DNA of 64,000 nt from Styela clava. Lineage: Eukaryota; Chordata; Ascidiacea; Stolidobranchia; Styelidae. How positions within the stretch are numbered: position 1 is the stretch's first letter; every line of letters starts with the position of its first letter. The translations under genes and the position numbers were made by a program. Positions 1-11,544 of the stretch are shown here, piece by piece. The notes below the pieces were generated by a model that saw only the letters and a list, made by a program, of their open reading frames with translations, ran no database searches and was not told the DNA's origin. The stretch spans positions 21,287,383-21,351,382 of the forward strand of contig NC_135252.1 of the NCBI RefSeq assembly GCF_964204865.1, in the 5' to 3' direction.

Positions 1-460
1 AACGCCACTGACATCTGCGAGTTGTACTTTTCTCTCAAACAATCCGTAATTTTCACTATTTTATCGTTTCATTTCTAACATTTCTCACATTTGTTTCTCT
101 CCGGAAATGGCAAGATCATTTGTGGAACGATAAAAGGCGAACAGTGCGACATGGTTACCCCTGATTACGGATTAATCACTGTTCGAGGATTAGCAAGTAT
201 ATGCTTGAAATAGGACGTGGTAAGCATTTACTAAACGACGTCTGGCAATGAAAGGCAAGCTACACGCAACACTGGAATTTATTCAGCTGACTCTCGCTGA
301 CGTTTTTTAGTTCTTACGACGTCGTGAATTTGTAGTTTTGGCGCCTAGTTTTAATTTCACCGTAGAGAAAATAGGCTGGACAGTCTCGAGGCAAAACAGA
401 ACGAAAAAGTTGAATTTCTCGTCTAATCCGCCACCAGTCTGCGCTTGACTATCGCGTGAC
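1..460. other. intergenic, nothing recognised
   Basis: No convincing open frame, tRNA-like fold or tandem repeat is seen in this stretch. Base composition is less extreme than in the later satellite. It may be intron or flank of a gene lying outside the window. Confidence 0.4.
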
Positions 461-467
461 GTATGAT

Positions 468-562
468 ATCCCGGACTCGGGTAAAATCATCAAAGACTCG
501 GGCCGAATCCGAGTATCAAATTACCAGCGATTCGGCCACGAATCCGAGCACGAGTCCGAATC

Positions 563-576
<14 letters not shown>
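468..576. mobile_element. hAT-like terminal fragment rich in TCGG/CCGA motifs
   Basis: The stretch contains several direct and inverted copies of ACTCGG and GATTCGG and ends in the motif GCATCCCTA, the complement of TAGGGATGC. hAT-type DNA transposons commonly begin CAGGGATGC followed by CGAATCC-like subrepeats, so this looks like a terminal remnant read inward from 576. No matching second end or 8-bp target duplication was found. It abuts the transposase pseudogene that follows but need not belong to the same element. Confidence 0.35.
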
Positions 577-2072
<1,496 letters not shown>

Positions 2073-2189
2073 ATTTCACGCTTATTACCTTTTTTCTATT
2101 TCGTTGCTGAAGTAGAAATATTTGAATTACAATTATTACGTGTTTATTATAATTTTGTTAATTGTGTTTCATAAAAACGAAAAATTTTC

Positions 2190-2226
2190 AGGGGTTCCAC
2201 AATAACAAAAAGGTTGAAGAGCACTG
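2190..2226 (+). mobile_element. 3' terminal inverted repeat of the hAT element
   Basis: Read on the minus strand from 2226 the sequence begins CAGTGCTCTTCAACC, the classic start of hAT/Charlie-type terminal inverted repeats (CAGTG..CTCAACC). It lies 118 bases past the transposase stop codon and so marks the right end of the element. The matching left end was not identified with confidence. Confidence 0.55.
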
Positions 2227-2685
2227 ATTTAAACGATAAACATCATATAATATATCAGCTTTCGTTTGAGATAGTTTTAATTTCTTAGCACCCTCTTCCT
2301 CCTGGGCATGATCTTCTACTAAAAGACTCAATATGGAGTGGATGCAACTGTTTCAAACGATACGAGACTCAGCTCGCCGTCTAATACCTACTACTCTAAC
2401 CCTGTGGAGAATCATTACGACCACTTCTATCTGGGTTCCAATGTCCAGTAATGTTCAAACATACGTTTTAACAATTTTATATACAGACCATTCAAACACT
2501 GTGGCATTTATATATAGACAATCGTATCTACTAAATCTGAAAACCTACTTGCTCATCTAAGCTATATTGAATTTTATAGCAGTAGGGAATGGGTCCTGCT
2601 TATTTACTTTGTGAATATGAACCCATTTTCAAATTTATTATTTAAATACCGTTGTGATAATGCGCTGGGATATTGGACCATTTGT
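2227..2685. other. no gene recognised
   Basis: Nothing supportable is seen here. Short open stretches, for example at 2333-2560, show no family motif and are typical of chance frames. Confidence 0.35.
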
Positions 2686-2689
2686 TTTC

Positions 2690-2866
2690 AAGCATGGGCC
2701 AATCGAACAGCGATCATCGCCTGTTTTACTGGTTTTCCAATTACGCTCATTATATTTGTAAAAAGCCCGAGTGAAATAAAATTTCCGATTAGTGATACAG
2801 AAGCATTTGTGTATGCTACAACTTGGGGCGTGCTAAACTTTTTTGCTGCCCAGGGCGAGTTCTGAT
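2690..2866 (-). pseudogene. HSP70-family ATPase-domain fragment, inverted
   Basis: On the minus strand the translation runs NSPWAAKKFSTPQVVAYTN and then SVSLIGN, echoing the early HSP70 nucleotide-binding segment usually written N..G.R.TPS.VA(F/Y)T...RL(I/V)G. In intact HSP70s this segment follows the N-terminal IGIDLGT motif. Here it lies alone and points away from the forward HSP70 exons that begin about 480 bases later, so it is not part of the same reading order. The strand reversal suggests a local inversion or an independent copy. The similarity is short; a chance match cannot be excluded. Confidence 0.4.
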
Positions 2867-3343
2867 AATGATGCCCAACTAAACTTAATTTGGAGGATAA
2901 ACATGAAATATTTGCATTATCGCGATAAATCATGCAATGACCAGACGAGCAAATTGGCGGGAACGGGCAGACAAAAAAATGTAATCGAATATTCAACAAG
3001 AAATAATTACTATTAGAGTAAATTATTTAAATTACTGTATCACCAAAATAACCGATATGTTTTGAGACTTTCAAGGTAAAAAAAATTGACTACTTCACAA
3101 TAAAACGTGTTGGATGTCCAAGAGTGAAAATAATCAGTTACCACCAAATATTGTTAAGTCAGTCTAAAGTCTTTCAACGCAAAAATTACAATAAAAGCTA
3201 TGAATTAATAAACACCGTCAAGATGATGCCTCATCCAAGTTTTTAATTCATTACAGTGATGCTCACGCACAGAACTGTTTAATCTTTTATCCGGGCTTCA
3301 TATTGCGGTTGTTAACAGTCAAATATTATTTCAATTATCTCAG

Positions 3344-3505
3344 TTGAAGGAATTCGCTCTCGAAGATGTTATTCCACTTACTATTGGCATCGAAAAGCAT
3401 GACGGAACAATAGGTCTTGTTATTCCGCGAAACACGAAGATTCCAGCCAAGGTGTCGAAAGCCTCAAAAACCATAGTAGATAACCATGAAATAATGACAT
3501 TGAAG
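3344..3505 (+). CDS. HSP70 family, internal exon (start of substrate-binding domain)
   Basis: This 54-codon, phase-0 exon follows an acceptor (CAATTATCTCAG) and ends at AAG before GTGAAT. Its translation contains LEDVIPLTIGIEKHDGTIG and VIPRNTKIPAK, which align with the HSP70 segment that opens the peptide-binding beta-sandwich (LLLDVTPLSLGIET..., IKRNTTIPTK). HSP70 chaperones bind exposed hydrophobic peptides in an ATP-dependent cycle. The sequence is divergent (KHDGTIG in place of the usual glycine-rich GG.M), as in atypical or decaying members. The upstream ATPase exons expected on this strand are not visible within the window, so the gene is 5'-incomplete or rearranged. Confidence 0.7.
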
Positions 3506-3602
3506 GTGAATATACATAAAATGTCACAAAATATATTGGGTATATTCGTCGAACTATACAATTAATATAGTTATTAATAAATATGATATTAATATTGCAC
3601 AG

Positions 3603-3833
3603 ATATATGAAGGCGAGCGTACTTTGGCTGAAGATAATCATTTCCTCGGGAAACTTACAATATCGGGAATTTCACCTGCACCAAGGAAAGAAAGAGAAAT
3701 TAAAGTGTTCCTTGAAGTCAATGCATGTGGAATTCTCCATGTCAAAGCTATTGAAGAAATCACTAGAAATTCAAGTGAGATAATGATTGCAGGAGACAAA
3801 GGACGATTGAAAGAGAGCGAGATGAAACGAATG
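3603..3833 (+). CDS. HSP70 family, internal exon (substrate-binding domain)
   Basis: The exon is 77 codons long, phase 0, after the acceptor TATTGCACAG and before the donor GTAATC. The translation begins IYEGERTLAEDNHFLGKL and continues SGISPAPRKEREIKV, NACGILHVKA and DKGRLKESEMKRM. These match the canonical order YEGER..T.DN..LG, GIPPAPRG, DANGILNVSA and DKGRLS..EIERM. The aspartate of DANGI is replaced by asparagine-alanine-cysteine-glycine. The joint with the previous exon reads ...TLK/IYEGER, in frame across a 97-bp intron (3506-3602), which supports a once-functional spliced gene. Confidence 0.75.
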
Positions 3834-4144
3834 GTAATCTATTAAATTTATTGAACGCTTACTAGATTGCTAAATATATAAACAAATACGAGACGGCCTG
3901 CAGCATAATTGCGCATTAATGAGCTTAAATTTTCAAATAGGAAAACAGGGAACAAACTGCAAATATCTTAACATTTTACGATATTATTTTCAACAGTGTG
4001 AAAGGAACATATATGAAATGAAATGGTTTTAAAAATGTTCTGTCAAAATTGCAGCCGGAATGAAACCGAACATTACAGAAACATGAGTTTCACGCTAGCA
4101 CAAGCAAGTAAATCTGACTCTCTTATCGCTCACTCTCTATGAAG

Positions 4145-4246
4145 GTACAAGAAGCAGAAAAGTTTGGAAAAAGGGACGAAGAGCTAAAACAGCGAAGCGA
4201 GGCAAGGAATAAGCTTGAAGTTAAAAGTTTCAATTTATTGAAATAG
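4145..4246 (+). CDS. HSP70 family, last exon seen (lid region, truncated)
   Basis: After the acceptor CTCTATGAAG the frame reads VQEAEKFGKRDEELKQRSEA, then ARNKLE, matching the HSP70 helical lid (V.EAEK...D...R..V.A.N.LE). It continues only 9 more codons to a TAG at 4244-4246. It joins the previous exon in phase 0 (intron 3834-4144, 311 bp). Typical HSP70s run about 100 further residues and end in EEVD or a targeting signal, so this copy has a shortened lid. It could be a truncated paralogue or a pseudogene. Confidence 0.65.
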   Translation, partial: VQEAEKFGKRDEELKQRSEARNKLEVKSFNLLK

Positions 4247-4268
4247 CCCTGTTGTCTGCGGGGCTATT
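4242..4268. other. 8-bp perfect hairpin overlapping the HSP70 stop codon
   Basis: AATAGCCC (4242-4249) is the exact inverted complement of GGGCTATT (4261-4268), with an 11-base loop, and a T-rich tract follows. The stop codon TAG sits inside the left arm. A function is not established. Confidence 0.5.
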
Positions 4269-6834
4269 GCTTTTTATTTAATTAATTTTCACCGGCTAAA
4301 ATCCTTCGATTTACACAATTTCCTGATCACGAGTTATTACGCCAGCAATAGGATTTCCAGCTGAATTATCTTGACCAAGTTGAGATAGCAGACGTTTTCT
4401 CTTGTGTTATTAATTTTCTACCAAATTTGAAATTTCAATATTATTTCAATTCACTTTAACATTGTAAATAATAAAAAATTCGTCACATGAAACGTATTGT
4501 AACAATGTGAGAAATTTCACGGGATATGGTTGAATATGAGTGCGCAAGCTTCTCCTGCTGCCAACTGACTCGCAATGCTCATGGCTGAGACAAATTACTA
4601 GTCTCGACGTTGTTTTTTTGACAGCCTACTAAAACCCGAACTAGGTATACTGGTAGAGGTTAAAGTGACTATAATAAATGTTTTAGTCACTTTGACGTTG
4701 ACTGAATGAAAGAGGTGTGTAAGTGACGGATTAATGTACGCGATGTTGATGTAAAGATTGGAAGTCAGGTACAGGGTTTGAGTCGACAGTTGATTCAAGT
4801 TTAAAATCAATTTTACGAAACTGATTTGACGCGACGCTTCGCTCGAAACGTAAATTTTCCAATAAATCTGAAAATTCTGCGGGGCTACAATACGACATGG
4901 TTATCTCAAATAAGATCAAATGAGGAGGTGGTGGTTAAGATCTCCGCTATTACTCGAGGCCCGCAACAATTCGTAGTTGCTATCGGGCAATAGGGGGATA
5001 TTTCTGTACCAGCAGCACACCGCATAGAACAGGTTATCAGAACTGCCTGTTCGTTTTAAGCGCTGCGTGCCTCGTCGACATCCTTTGCGTGAGGTTGTAC
5101 TGCCGATAATAATTAAACATAATGTTCATTAAAATTTCCAAGGCTTTCCCAGTTCATGGATTATCGAGATGAGAACTGGCTTCGAAAGAGCAGGCTATTT
5201 TCTTCTGCGAAGGTTAGCGTATTCGGAATTTTATTATTTGATTTAGTTGAAGAGAAAATGGCGGCAAATTGTGAAAAAAAGAAAAATTCCCGACGATCGG
5301 CGCGCATATTCGTTGTGCCCATGAAAATGAAACATCAATCATCCGATTACAGGCATATAGACTGACAGACAGATAACGGCTGAGAGTCGAATAATATTAA
5401 GCTTCATTATTTTAAACTCTTGTGGGTCAAAAATATGCATCATATATATTTTTCTTCGTTTATAGTTCAGAGGACACAAGAGAGCCATGTACAAACATAT
5501 AAAAACACGAAGTCATCAAAAAATGGGGCAAAATATGTCACACTTTTTGATAATGATCTAACCACAATTCAATATCAGCGAAAAAAATTGTTCAAAATGT
5601 GGGAGTCCAAGATTCAAATCAAACTATTCCAGAAGTTGTTTTTGTGAGTAGCTTAGTACTTTTCAACCGCTTGCCACGCATAATATAACATCTATCATAA
5701 CAGTAGTATTATATGTATATTTTTAAAACCTCAATTGGCTACACCTTGACGCTTGTACACATCACATATCTAAACTAACAACCGGAAGACTCGGCTAGTA
5801 TTCCTATATTCCAGAATAGAACCAGTTTAGATACGGAAAATAAACCAACAATGAACAATTTTGATGAAGTTCAGCGGAAAATTGTAAAACAATTTTGGTA
5901 TCAAATATATATGTTTTTGAGGCGTAAATGTAGGAATAGGAATTTGCAATTTATTGTAGATTGTGAAAGTTTTGCTCAGTCGTACATTAGAGTCAATAGA
6001 GATTCTTACATAAATGCCTTTGTGTCACGCAAGATAAACATTAGTCTGTGTGATCCGATGCTAAGATCTTTTCCAGAGATAATAAGATATTGATATTGCG
6101 CTGAGTAACAACACCTACCAACAACACCATCAAAGGAGGAGGAAATCGAGGTAGTGTATTCGAAAAATTAATAGGTTTATGAAACTTATTTTCGCTCAAC
6201 AATGCTCAAATATATAGACACGATGGCCAAAACGAAATATTTTACCCACGAGTTTCCAGAACTATATTCTAGAGAGGACCTAGACGAAGCTAGAACTATT
6301 TAACGCTATCGTACCTGTGAATCTAGTGAAATACTACAAGCACTTCTAGTGGGTGTGATGTAACAATTTTTGGATGGCGTAGATGGTGGGGACCAGGAAT
6401 TACATACGCAAAAATTGCTAGGCCGCGTCTATTAGAGTTATACTAGACCGCTGTTTAATCACCGCATTCTCCTCAAAAACCTTGACTTTCGCGTGGCACG
6501 AATTTCTAAACGATAAAAAAACGAGGACAGCTGTGACGTAACCGTCATGCTTAGCAAAATAAAAACCCTTCGATAAAAATAAAACAGTTGAATGCAAATA
6601 TCAGATCTCATAAGATTAATGGAAAATTTAGAAATAAGTAAACGATATCCAACTACTGGAAATTTTAAAGGAATTAGTCCAGTAGTTAATTTCAAAAGCG
6701 CCTTATTTACATCATCCACAGGTCCACTTTGTGCCCAATAAAACTTTAATATTACTGGATTCGGCGTCAATCCCAGCGCAGCAATGCAGCTTAGAACAGC
6801 GTCTTATCTATGTTTGTTAAATAAATGTTTGTTG
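4269..6834. other. intergenic stretch without recognisable gene
   Basis: No family motif was recognised. A perfect 10-bp inverted repeat with a 12-base loop occurs at 4662-4693 (AAAGTGACTA / TAGTCACTTT). An 80-codon open stretch at 5851-6093 (begins MNNFDEVQRK) and one on the minus strand at 6459-6770 show no known domain, and no splice context supports either. Confidence 0.35.
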
Positions 6835-7286
6835 ATATAAGTCAGGGGCCGGCAACCTACGGCCCGAGGGCCGCATCCGGCCCGCGACACTTCATTGAAT
6901 TATAGTAACAATTATTGCTGTTTTGTCGATTACATTTTTTACGCAAAAGAATTTACGTGTAGACTAAATTATATTATAACGTAACAAGTATATAATTCAC
7001 AATCACTCGTTTAATGAGCCTATAATTTGATTATAATTTAGACAAATGACAACAAAACGCAGAAAAGTTTATGCTAAGTGCAATTGGTTTAGTGGCGCAA
7101 AAAATATTCGCGCGTTGCGTCTTCGCGCGCTGTTTAGAATTTAACTTCTGATCTGTGAGATAAATGTGATTCATCGATCATCCATTCGATTTTTAACATT
7201 CTGAAAATAAGTGCGGCTCTCCAATGACTTGCAACCATTAATTTTGGCCCGCGAGTGACAAAAGGTTGCCGACCCCGGATATAAGT
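6835..7286. mobile_element. hAT-type MITE with perfect 8-bp TSD
   Basis: The element spans 6843-7278. It starts CAGGGGCCGGCAACCTACGG and ends AAAGGTTGCCGACCCCGG, so its ends are inverted repeats of the CAGGGGTCGGCAACCTTT type common in animal hAT/Charlie MITEs. It is flanked by identical octamers ATATAAGT at 6835-6842 and 7279-7286, the target-site duplication length expected for hAT elements. No transposase is encoded in its 436 bp. GC-rich ends (GGCCCGCG) contrast with an AT-rich core. Confidence 0.9.
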
Positions 7287-7820
7287 GTTCCACAAACATT
7301 TGCTGTGGATACAATGAGCCTCGGTCGCAAGAAAACTAATTTGTGTCTTCTCGGGTTCTATGCGAACGACTATATTTCGATTTGGCTGTGAAATATCTAG
7401 TGTCAAAGGCATAGCTCCTGATAAAACGTTTAAATATAATATAAGGTTTAACATATACGAAATACTACCACGCTATTGTTAGTGTTATAGACATAAAATT
7501 GTTATTTTTGTTTATTATATTTTTACTTCCTGCGCCTCTGCTTTTGCGTTAAAAAAATTGCGTACGCCTAACCTACTATAACAAAGATAGTTGTAGAGTT
7601 GAAAAAATTGTTGTTACAACTGTGTGAAATTAGTATTTGTACTAGTTACTTTTTACAATAATTAAGTATGAAATGCAACGGATTAGGTATTGGCTGCCTG
7701 TTACAGAATACAGAATTACAAAGTGGTTAATTAACTAGTAAAATGGACTAACTGTTTCAAATGCAACTTATATTCAATTCCTAGATTGTACAGGTACCTA
7801 AACTTTGCTCAAACAAAATT
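7287..7820. other. putative upstream region of the HSP70-like first exon
   Basis: No gene is recognised. If the exon at 7821 is real, its 5' UTR and promoter must lie here, but no clear TATA box position or HSE array (repeated GAA/TTC blocks) was identified with confidence. Confidence 0.3.
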
Positions 7821-7886
7821 ATGCCGACGATAGGAATTGACTTGGGTATTACAAACTCACGCGTGGCAGTTTGTCGGAACGAAAGG
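7821..7886 (+). CDS. HSP70 family, first coding exon
   Basis: The ATG at 7821 opens 22 codons, MPTIGIDLGITNSRVAVCRN then ER, followed by a GTATGT donor. This is the HSP70 N-terminal phosphate-binding motif (IGIDLGTT.S.VAV). The usual first threonine of DLGTT is isoleucine here, an uncommon change at a phosphate-contacting position. The downstream exons expected (AN..GNRTTPS) were not found on this strand before the tRNA cluster, so the rest is missing, far away or decayed. It lies 3.6 kb after the HSP70 C-terminal exons and may represent a second, tandem copy. Confidence 0.65.
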
Positions 7887-8440
7887 GTATGTATATGCTA
7901 TGCTAATTATAGTGCGTCAGAGCAGAAACAGTTGGTAAATAAGAATAAATATGCGGTCTATTAAAATGGCGCACTCTGTTGAGGGAAAATTGAATGATAT
8001 ATAAAAAAAAAGAATTTATTTTGAAGATGCGTTAGTCCATACAATCAAGTTGAAAAAGGTAACTTATAAACATGAAGTCACGAAGACTATACTTGGAAGT
8101 CCTAAATACTTCGTCATAACGAATCACGATTCATATTTGTGTTTCCATATTTTCGGCATTGTTCTCTTGATAAATATATAACTTAATTATTGTTTGCAAT
8201 TTGTCCTGTAACGGTTTGAAATATGCGAAAGAAAAAGCGACTTAAGGATCAAAGTTGGTATTTGTATGCCAACTCCTCGCTAGATATTGCACTTTGTGTA
8301 AAATTGGAGTATCCTTTGTGACTTGTGACTCAAATTTGTTATTAGTGGGTTCGCGACCCGCAGCTTGGGGGATTAATCAGTGGATTTTTTAGGCCACGGT
8401 AATTTACACATAAAATTGTTTGAGATCGGTGAGCATGACT
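7887..8440. other. intron or intergenic, nothing recognised
   Basis: The stretch follows the HSP70-like donor. A short open frame around 8030-8150 reads TYKHEVTKTILGSPKYFVIT, but it does not match HSP70 well enough to be called an exon. Confidence 0.3.
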
Positions 8441-8449
8441 GTCCGACAC

Positions 8450-8832
8450 TCCCGTCCTAACCCTTCTTCTTTCTGCTGCTGATCCCGTCATACCCAACAA
8501 CTCTCCGCTTGGTTTGGAAATTCCTTTCTGCTACTGACCCCCGTTCTCGGCTTAGTTTGGAAATTCCTTTCTGCTACTGACCCCGTTCCACTCTTCTTGG
8601 CTGCTTTCTTTCTTCTACTGACCACGTCCTACCTACTCTGTTTGCTTACGGACTTCCTTCCTGGCAGCTTTCTGCTGCTGACCCCGTCCTTCTCACTTCG
8701 CTTGCGTACGGACTTCCTCCCCACCTGCTTCGGTCACCGACTCTGTTCCTCTCACGCTATCTCCTACCTGGCTTCGAACCCATAGTCTTGCGCTCAACCG
8801 CACCTAATCGCTACCCCTGCGCTACGGTTACC
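8450..8832 (-). mobile_element. tRNA-derived SINE with internal pyrimidine repeats
   Basis: On the minus strand a tRNA-like head occurs at about 8832-8768, with an A-box-like GTAGCGCAGGGG (complement of 8814-8825) and a B box GGTTCGAAGCC (complement of 8770-8780). It is followed by a body of imperfect repeats around CTTTCTGCTRCTGACCCC (plus-strand reading) down to about 8450. Pol III promoter boxes plus an unrelated tail are the hallmark of SINEs. The cloverleaf is not fully restorable, so it is not a tRNA gene. The clustered plus-strand open frame 8597-8785 is an artefact of the repeat. Confidence 0.6.
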
Positions 8833-11230
8833 GACGATTTCACCGGCTTCAAATTATTACCTAATTAGCTGATTTTTGTCGAGGCTATGTCGGTAATTAA
8901 CATGCTGCGTCCGTTCGTGCTGTAGCCTACATGATGCTGTTGGAATACATCTGACCAAGTGTGTAAAACCTTTCAACATCAAAATATATATGCTCATTCT
9001 ATATTATTACTAAAATTTTGTAGGATAGGATTTACATATTTATTCCGGAGTGGGAGTGATAAAAGCCGAAATGACGGCGTAATGAAACCTGAGTACCACG
9101 CCCTCTCGCCATGTAAACAGTAGAGCTAAGTTCTATCCCGAAATTGGGGCCTGAAATGTCAATCATTACGTTCGTGTCGGGTCGGGCTTCTCTATCGCTG
9201 ACTTTTTTTTAATCAGGCGTTTTGGCCACGAGAGAGTGGTCTGCAAAGAAAAAACAGAAGTTATCTCATCAACGTGACACATACTGTACTAAATTCTTAC
9301 AATGACAATTCAATGAACTCGTAAATAAAATATCTTCTGTTAGCTTTTGGAAATCAGCTCACTTCACAAAAGATTCTGTATATATAACATTTGTATAATC
9401 CAACTCTGTAGATCAATTTTATACGTCTTCATATTTCTTGTTTTTTTTAAGTCATCATATTTCCTAACTTAGTTATTCTGTTTCTGTGAATGGAAAAATA
9501 TACCAATCTTTTTCATCAGTTTCGTAACGTAAATTACAATCTGTATATATATTATTTTCTTCACCTCATCAGTAAATCAGTTATAGCCAGTTTTGTAGCT
9601 GATGTAAAATGTTTGTGTAGCGCCTATGAAGCCTCATATTGAATATCTAAGCGACACAATTTAACACAAGGTGCGTCTGTAGTTCGTGTTTAATTACAAT
9701 GTTAGCGGTTTGATTAAACAATATAATTTTCAACATACAAAAAAAAATTGATCAAGGTTTTTATTCACAGCCAGAATTATTTATATGATCAACGTATATT
9801 TTTGTGCAATTAGCTCGACCGACTCCTAAAGTATAACCATCAAGATATGATTGAGATATGAACTGAGAATAGAAAATTTAATCATTTTGATGCGAAATGC
9901 GCTATAGGTAATTATTTTTCAACATCTGTAATATGTTTCTGCTACCGCATTGGAAATTCATAGAATTTAGTTGGAATTCACTTGCCTCATAGACTTAGAC
10001 TACGGGGCCATTTAGGCGTTTACCAAAGATATCAGAGCACGCGGTCGTATTATTAAAACAACGAGCTCTTCACTTGTATCATACTCAAAAACATAAATTA
10101 TACAATGTAAAGAGCCGGACGTTCGGATGTCCAGATTCTCATACGGTGAATCGGTGCAATATATCATCCATATATGATATGATCATATGCATCAATGGTA
10201 TATTTGTGAAGAAATTTCATCACACGCAATTGGAAAGAAGATAACACAGTCTTTAAGAAAGCTAGATTTGTCAGGTGATTAAGACCTTCTGCTGACTATA
10301 TCTTTCACCAATACTAAATTCTGAAATGATTGTTCATTTCCGCCGATGCTGCGCATCATTAAACATCACCTAATACAGTGCTCCCAGAAAACTAATATTT
10401 CTAATCTTTTTTACGTTTTTGGTTCAAAATATTGTTTAAAACGCTGTAATAAAGGAACGCGTATCCAGACGGACTAAATTGCGCAAAATGGTTTGATTCA
10501 AATGTCGTTAACAATAGAATATAAGAAGCAAATTCACTCCAGTGATGTGAATAGTTGATACTTGTTCATTCAATATCAGCAGATCTTTTATTCATTCTCT
10601 TCACAGTGTTTCTAATTTTTATATTTGATTTGTGCACATATAAGACTCAAAATACACAATATCAACCAATGAGACTTCCGATTTACGCGGATATAGATCG
10701 AATATCTATCTATTTTTGTGTCTAAATGACTGAATCTTCAACTATTCATTATCTTATAATATCTTGATGATTATATTGCAGGGTATTCAACGGTCAAAAC
10801 GAAAATATACGTTTTAGTTACGACACAAAATCTGTTGCTTCAACGAAACACCATCTCAGGTATTAATTAAACAGTGTATGTTTATAGAAATCGTGTCTAG
10901 TTGCTTGCTATTATTCCTGTTGGTTTTGGTAAAAAGGTTATCTCCGGAATAAATTACCAAATCGATTTCAAAAATCGACGAAGATGGTTAGACTAGATCA
11001 TCTGGGATATCAGTACAACGGGTATACTCGCTCTACTGAGCAAATATCCATGCAGTTTTCGACGTCAGTATTTAAAATAATTCATGTATTTCTGCCTTCA
11101 TTGTACAGCTTATGTGTTTTGTTGTGTTGAGAAAAACATTTAAACCCGAAGTAAATTAAAATGCAGATTAACAAGAAATACAGGACATATTAAATATTAT
11201 ACAGCAAATTAACAAACCGTAGCCTTTGCT
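8833..11230. other. intergenic, no supported gene
   Basis: AT-rich sequence without recognised domains or tandem structure. A block at about 10781-10855, between TTGCAG and GGTATT, is open in more than one frame and could be an internal exon, but nothing identifies it. Confidence 0.3.
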
Positions 11231-11322
11231 GGCTCTGTGGCGCAATAGGTCAGTGCGTTCGGCTGTTACCTCTTAAACTTACGGTTACCAAAAGGTTGGT
11301 GGCTCAAGCCACTTAGGGACGC
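11231..11322 (+). pseudogene. tRNA-Asn-like relic with 18-nt insertion in the anticodon loop
   Basis: The 5' half (CTGTGGCGCAAT.GGTCAG.GCGTTCGGCTGTTA) matches eukaryotic tRNA-Asn-GTT, including the A box and anticodon GTT. After the position equivalent to nucleotide 37 there is an extra CCTCTTAAACTTACGGTT, exactly where tRNA introns lie, then A, a weakened stem CCAAA, and a T arm with B-box-like GGCTCAAGCC. The T stem is poorly paired and the 5' acceptor base is changed, so a pseudogene or SINE-like copy is more likely than an intron-containing gene. Confidence 0.55.
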
Positions 11323-11544
11323 TATGTATTATTTACAAAATGAATGAATAAAAACCCCTCTCTTCATATGTTCCCTTTGACAAAATTCATTTAATGTTTA
11401 GGAATAGCAAGTCTAACTGTGATTCCTTATTCCCAGAGTCGAACAGTTACAACAAAAACAAATGTCGCTGACAGAATTTAGTACTCTAATCCATTTATAA
11501 ATATTATTTTAGCCCGTGGTATCGATATTCCAGATGGTCTAGTC
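11323..11544. other. spacer between tRNA relic and hAT element
   Basis: No feature is recognised here. Confidence 0.3.

Noticed and set aside
7134..7454. 106-codon minus-strand frame
   Set aside because: Half of it is inside the hAT MITE that ends at 7278, and no domain is recognisable.
8030..8150. Possible second HSP70 exon after the 7821 exon
   Set aside because: The TYKHEVTKTILGSPKYF reading lacks the GNRTTPS and RLIG motifs expected next and has no clear acceptor.
8597..8785. 62-codon frame rich in leucine and serine
   Set aside because: Lies inside the pyrimidine-repeat body of a minus-strand SINE.
10781..10855. Possible internal exon between TTGCAG and GGTATT
   Set aside because: Open in more than one frame with no recognisable protein similarity; splice-like signals alone are too common in AT-rich DNA.
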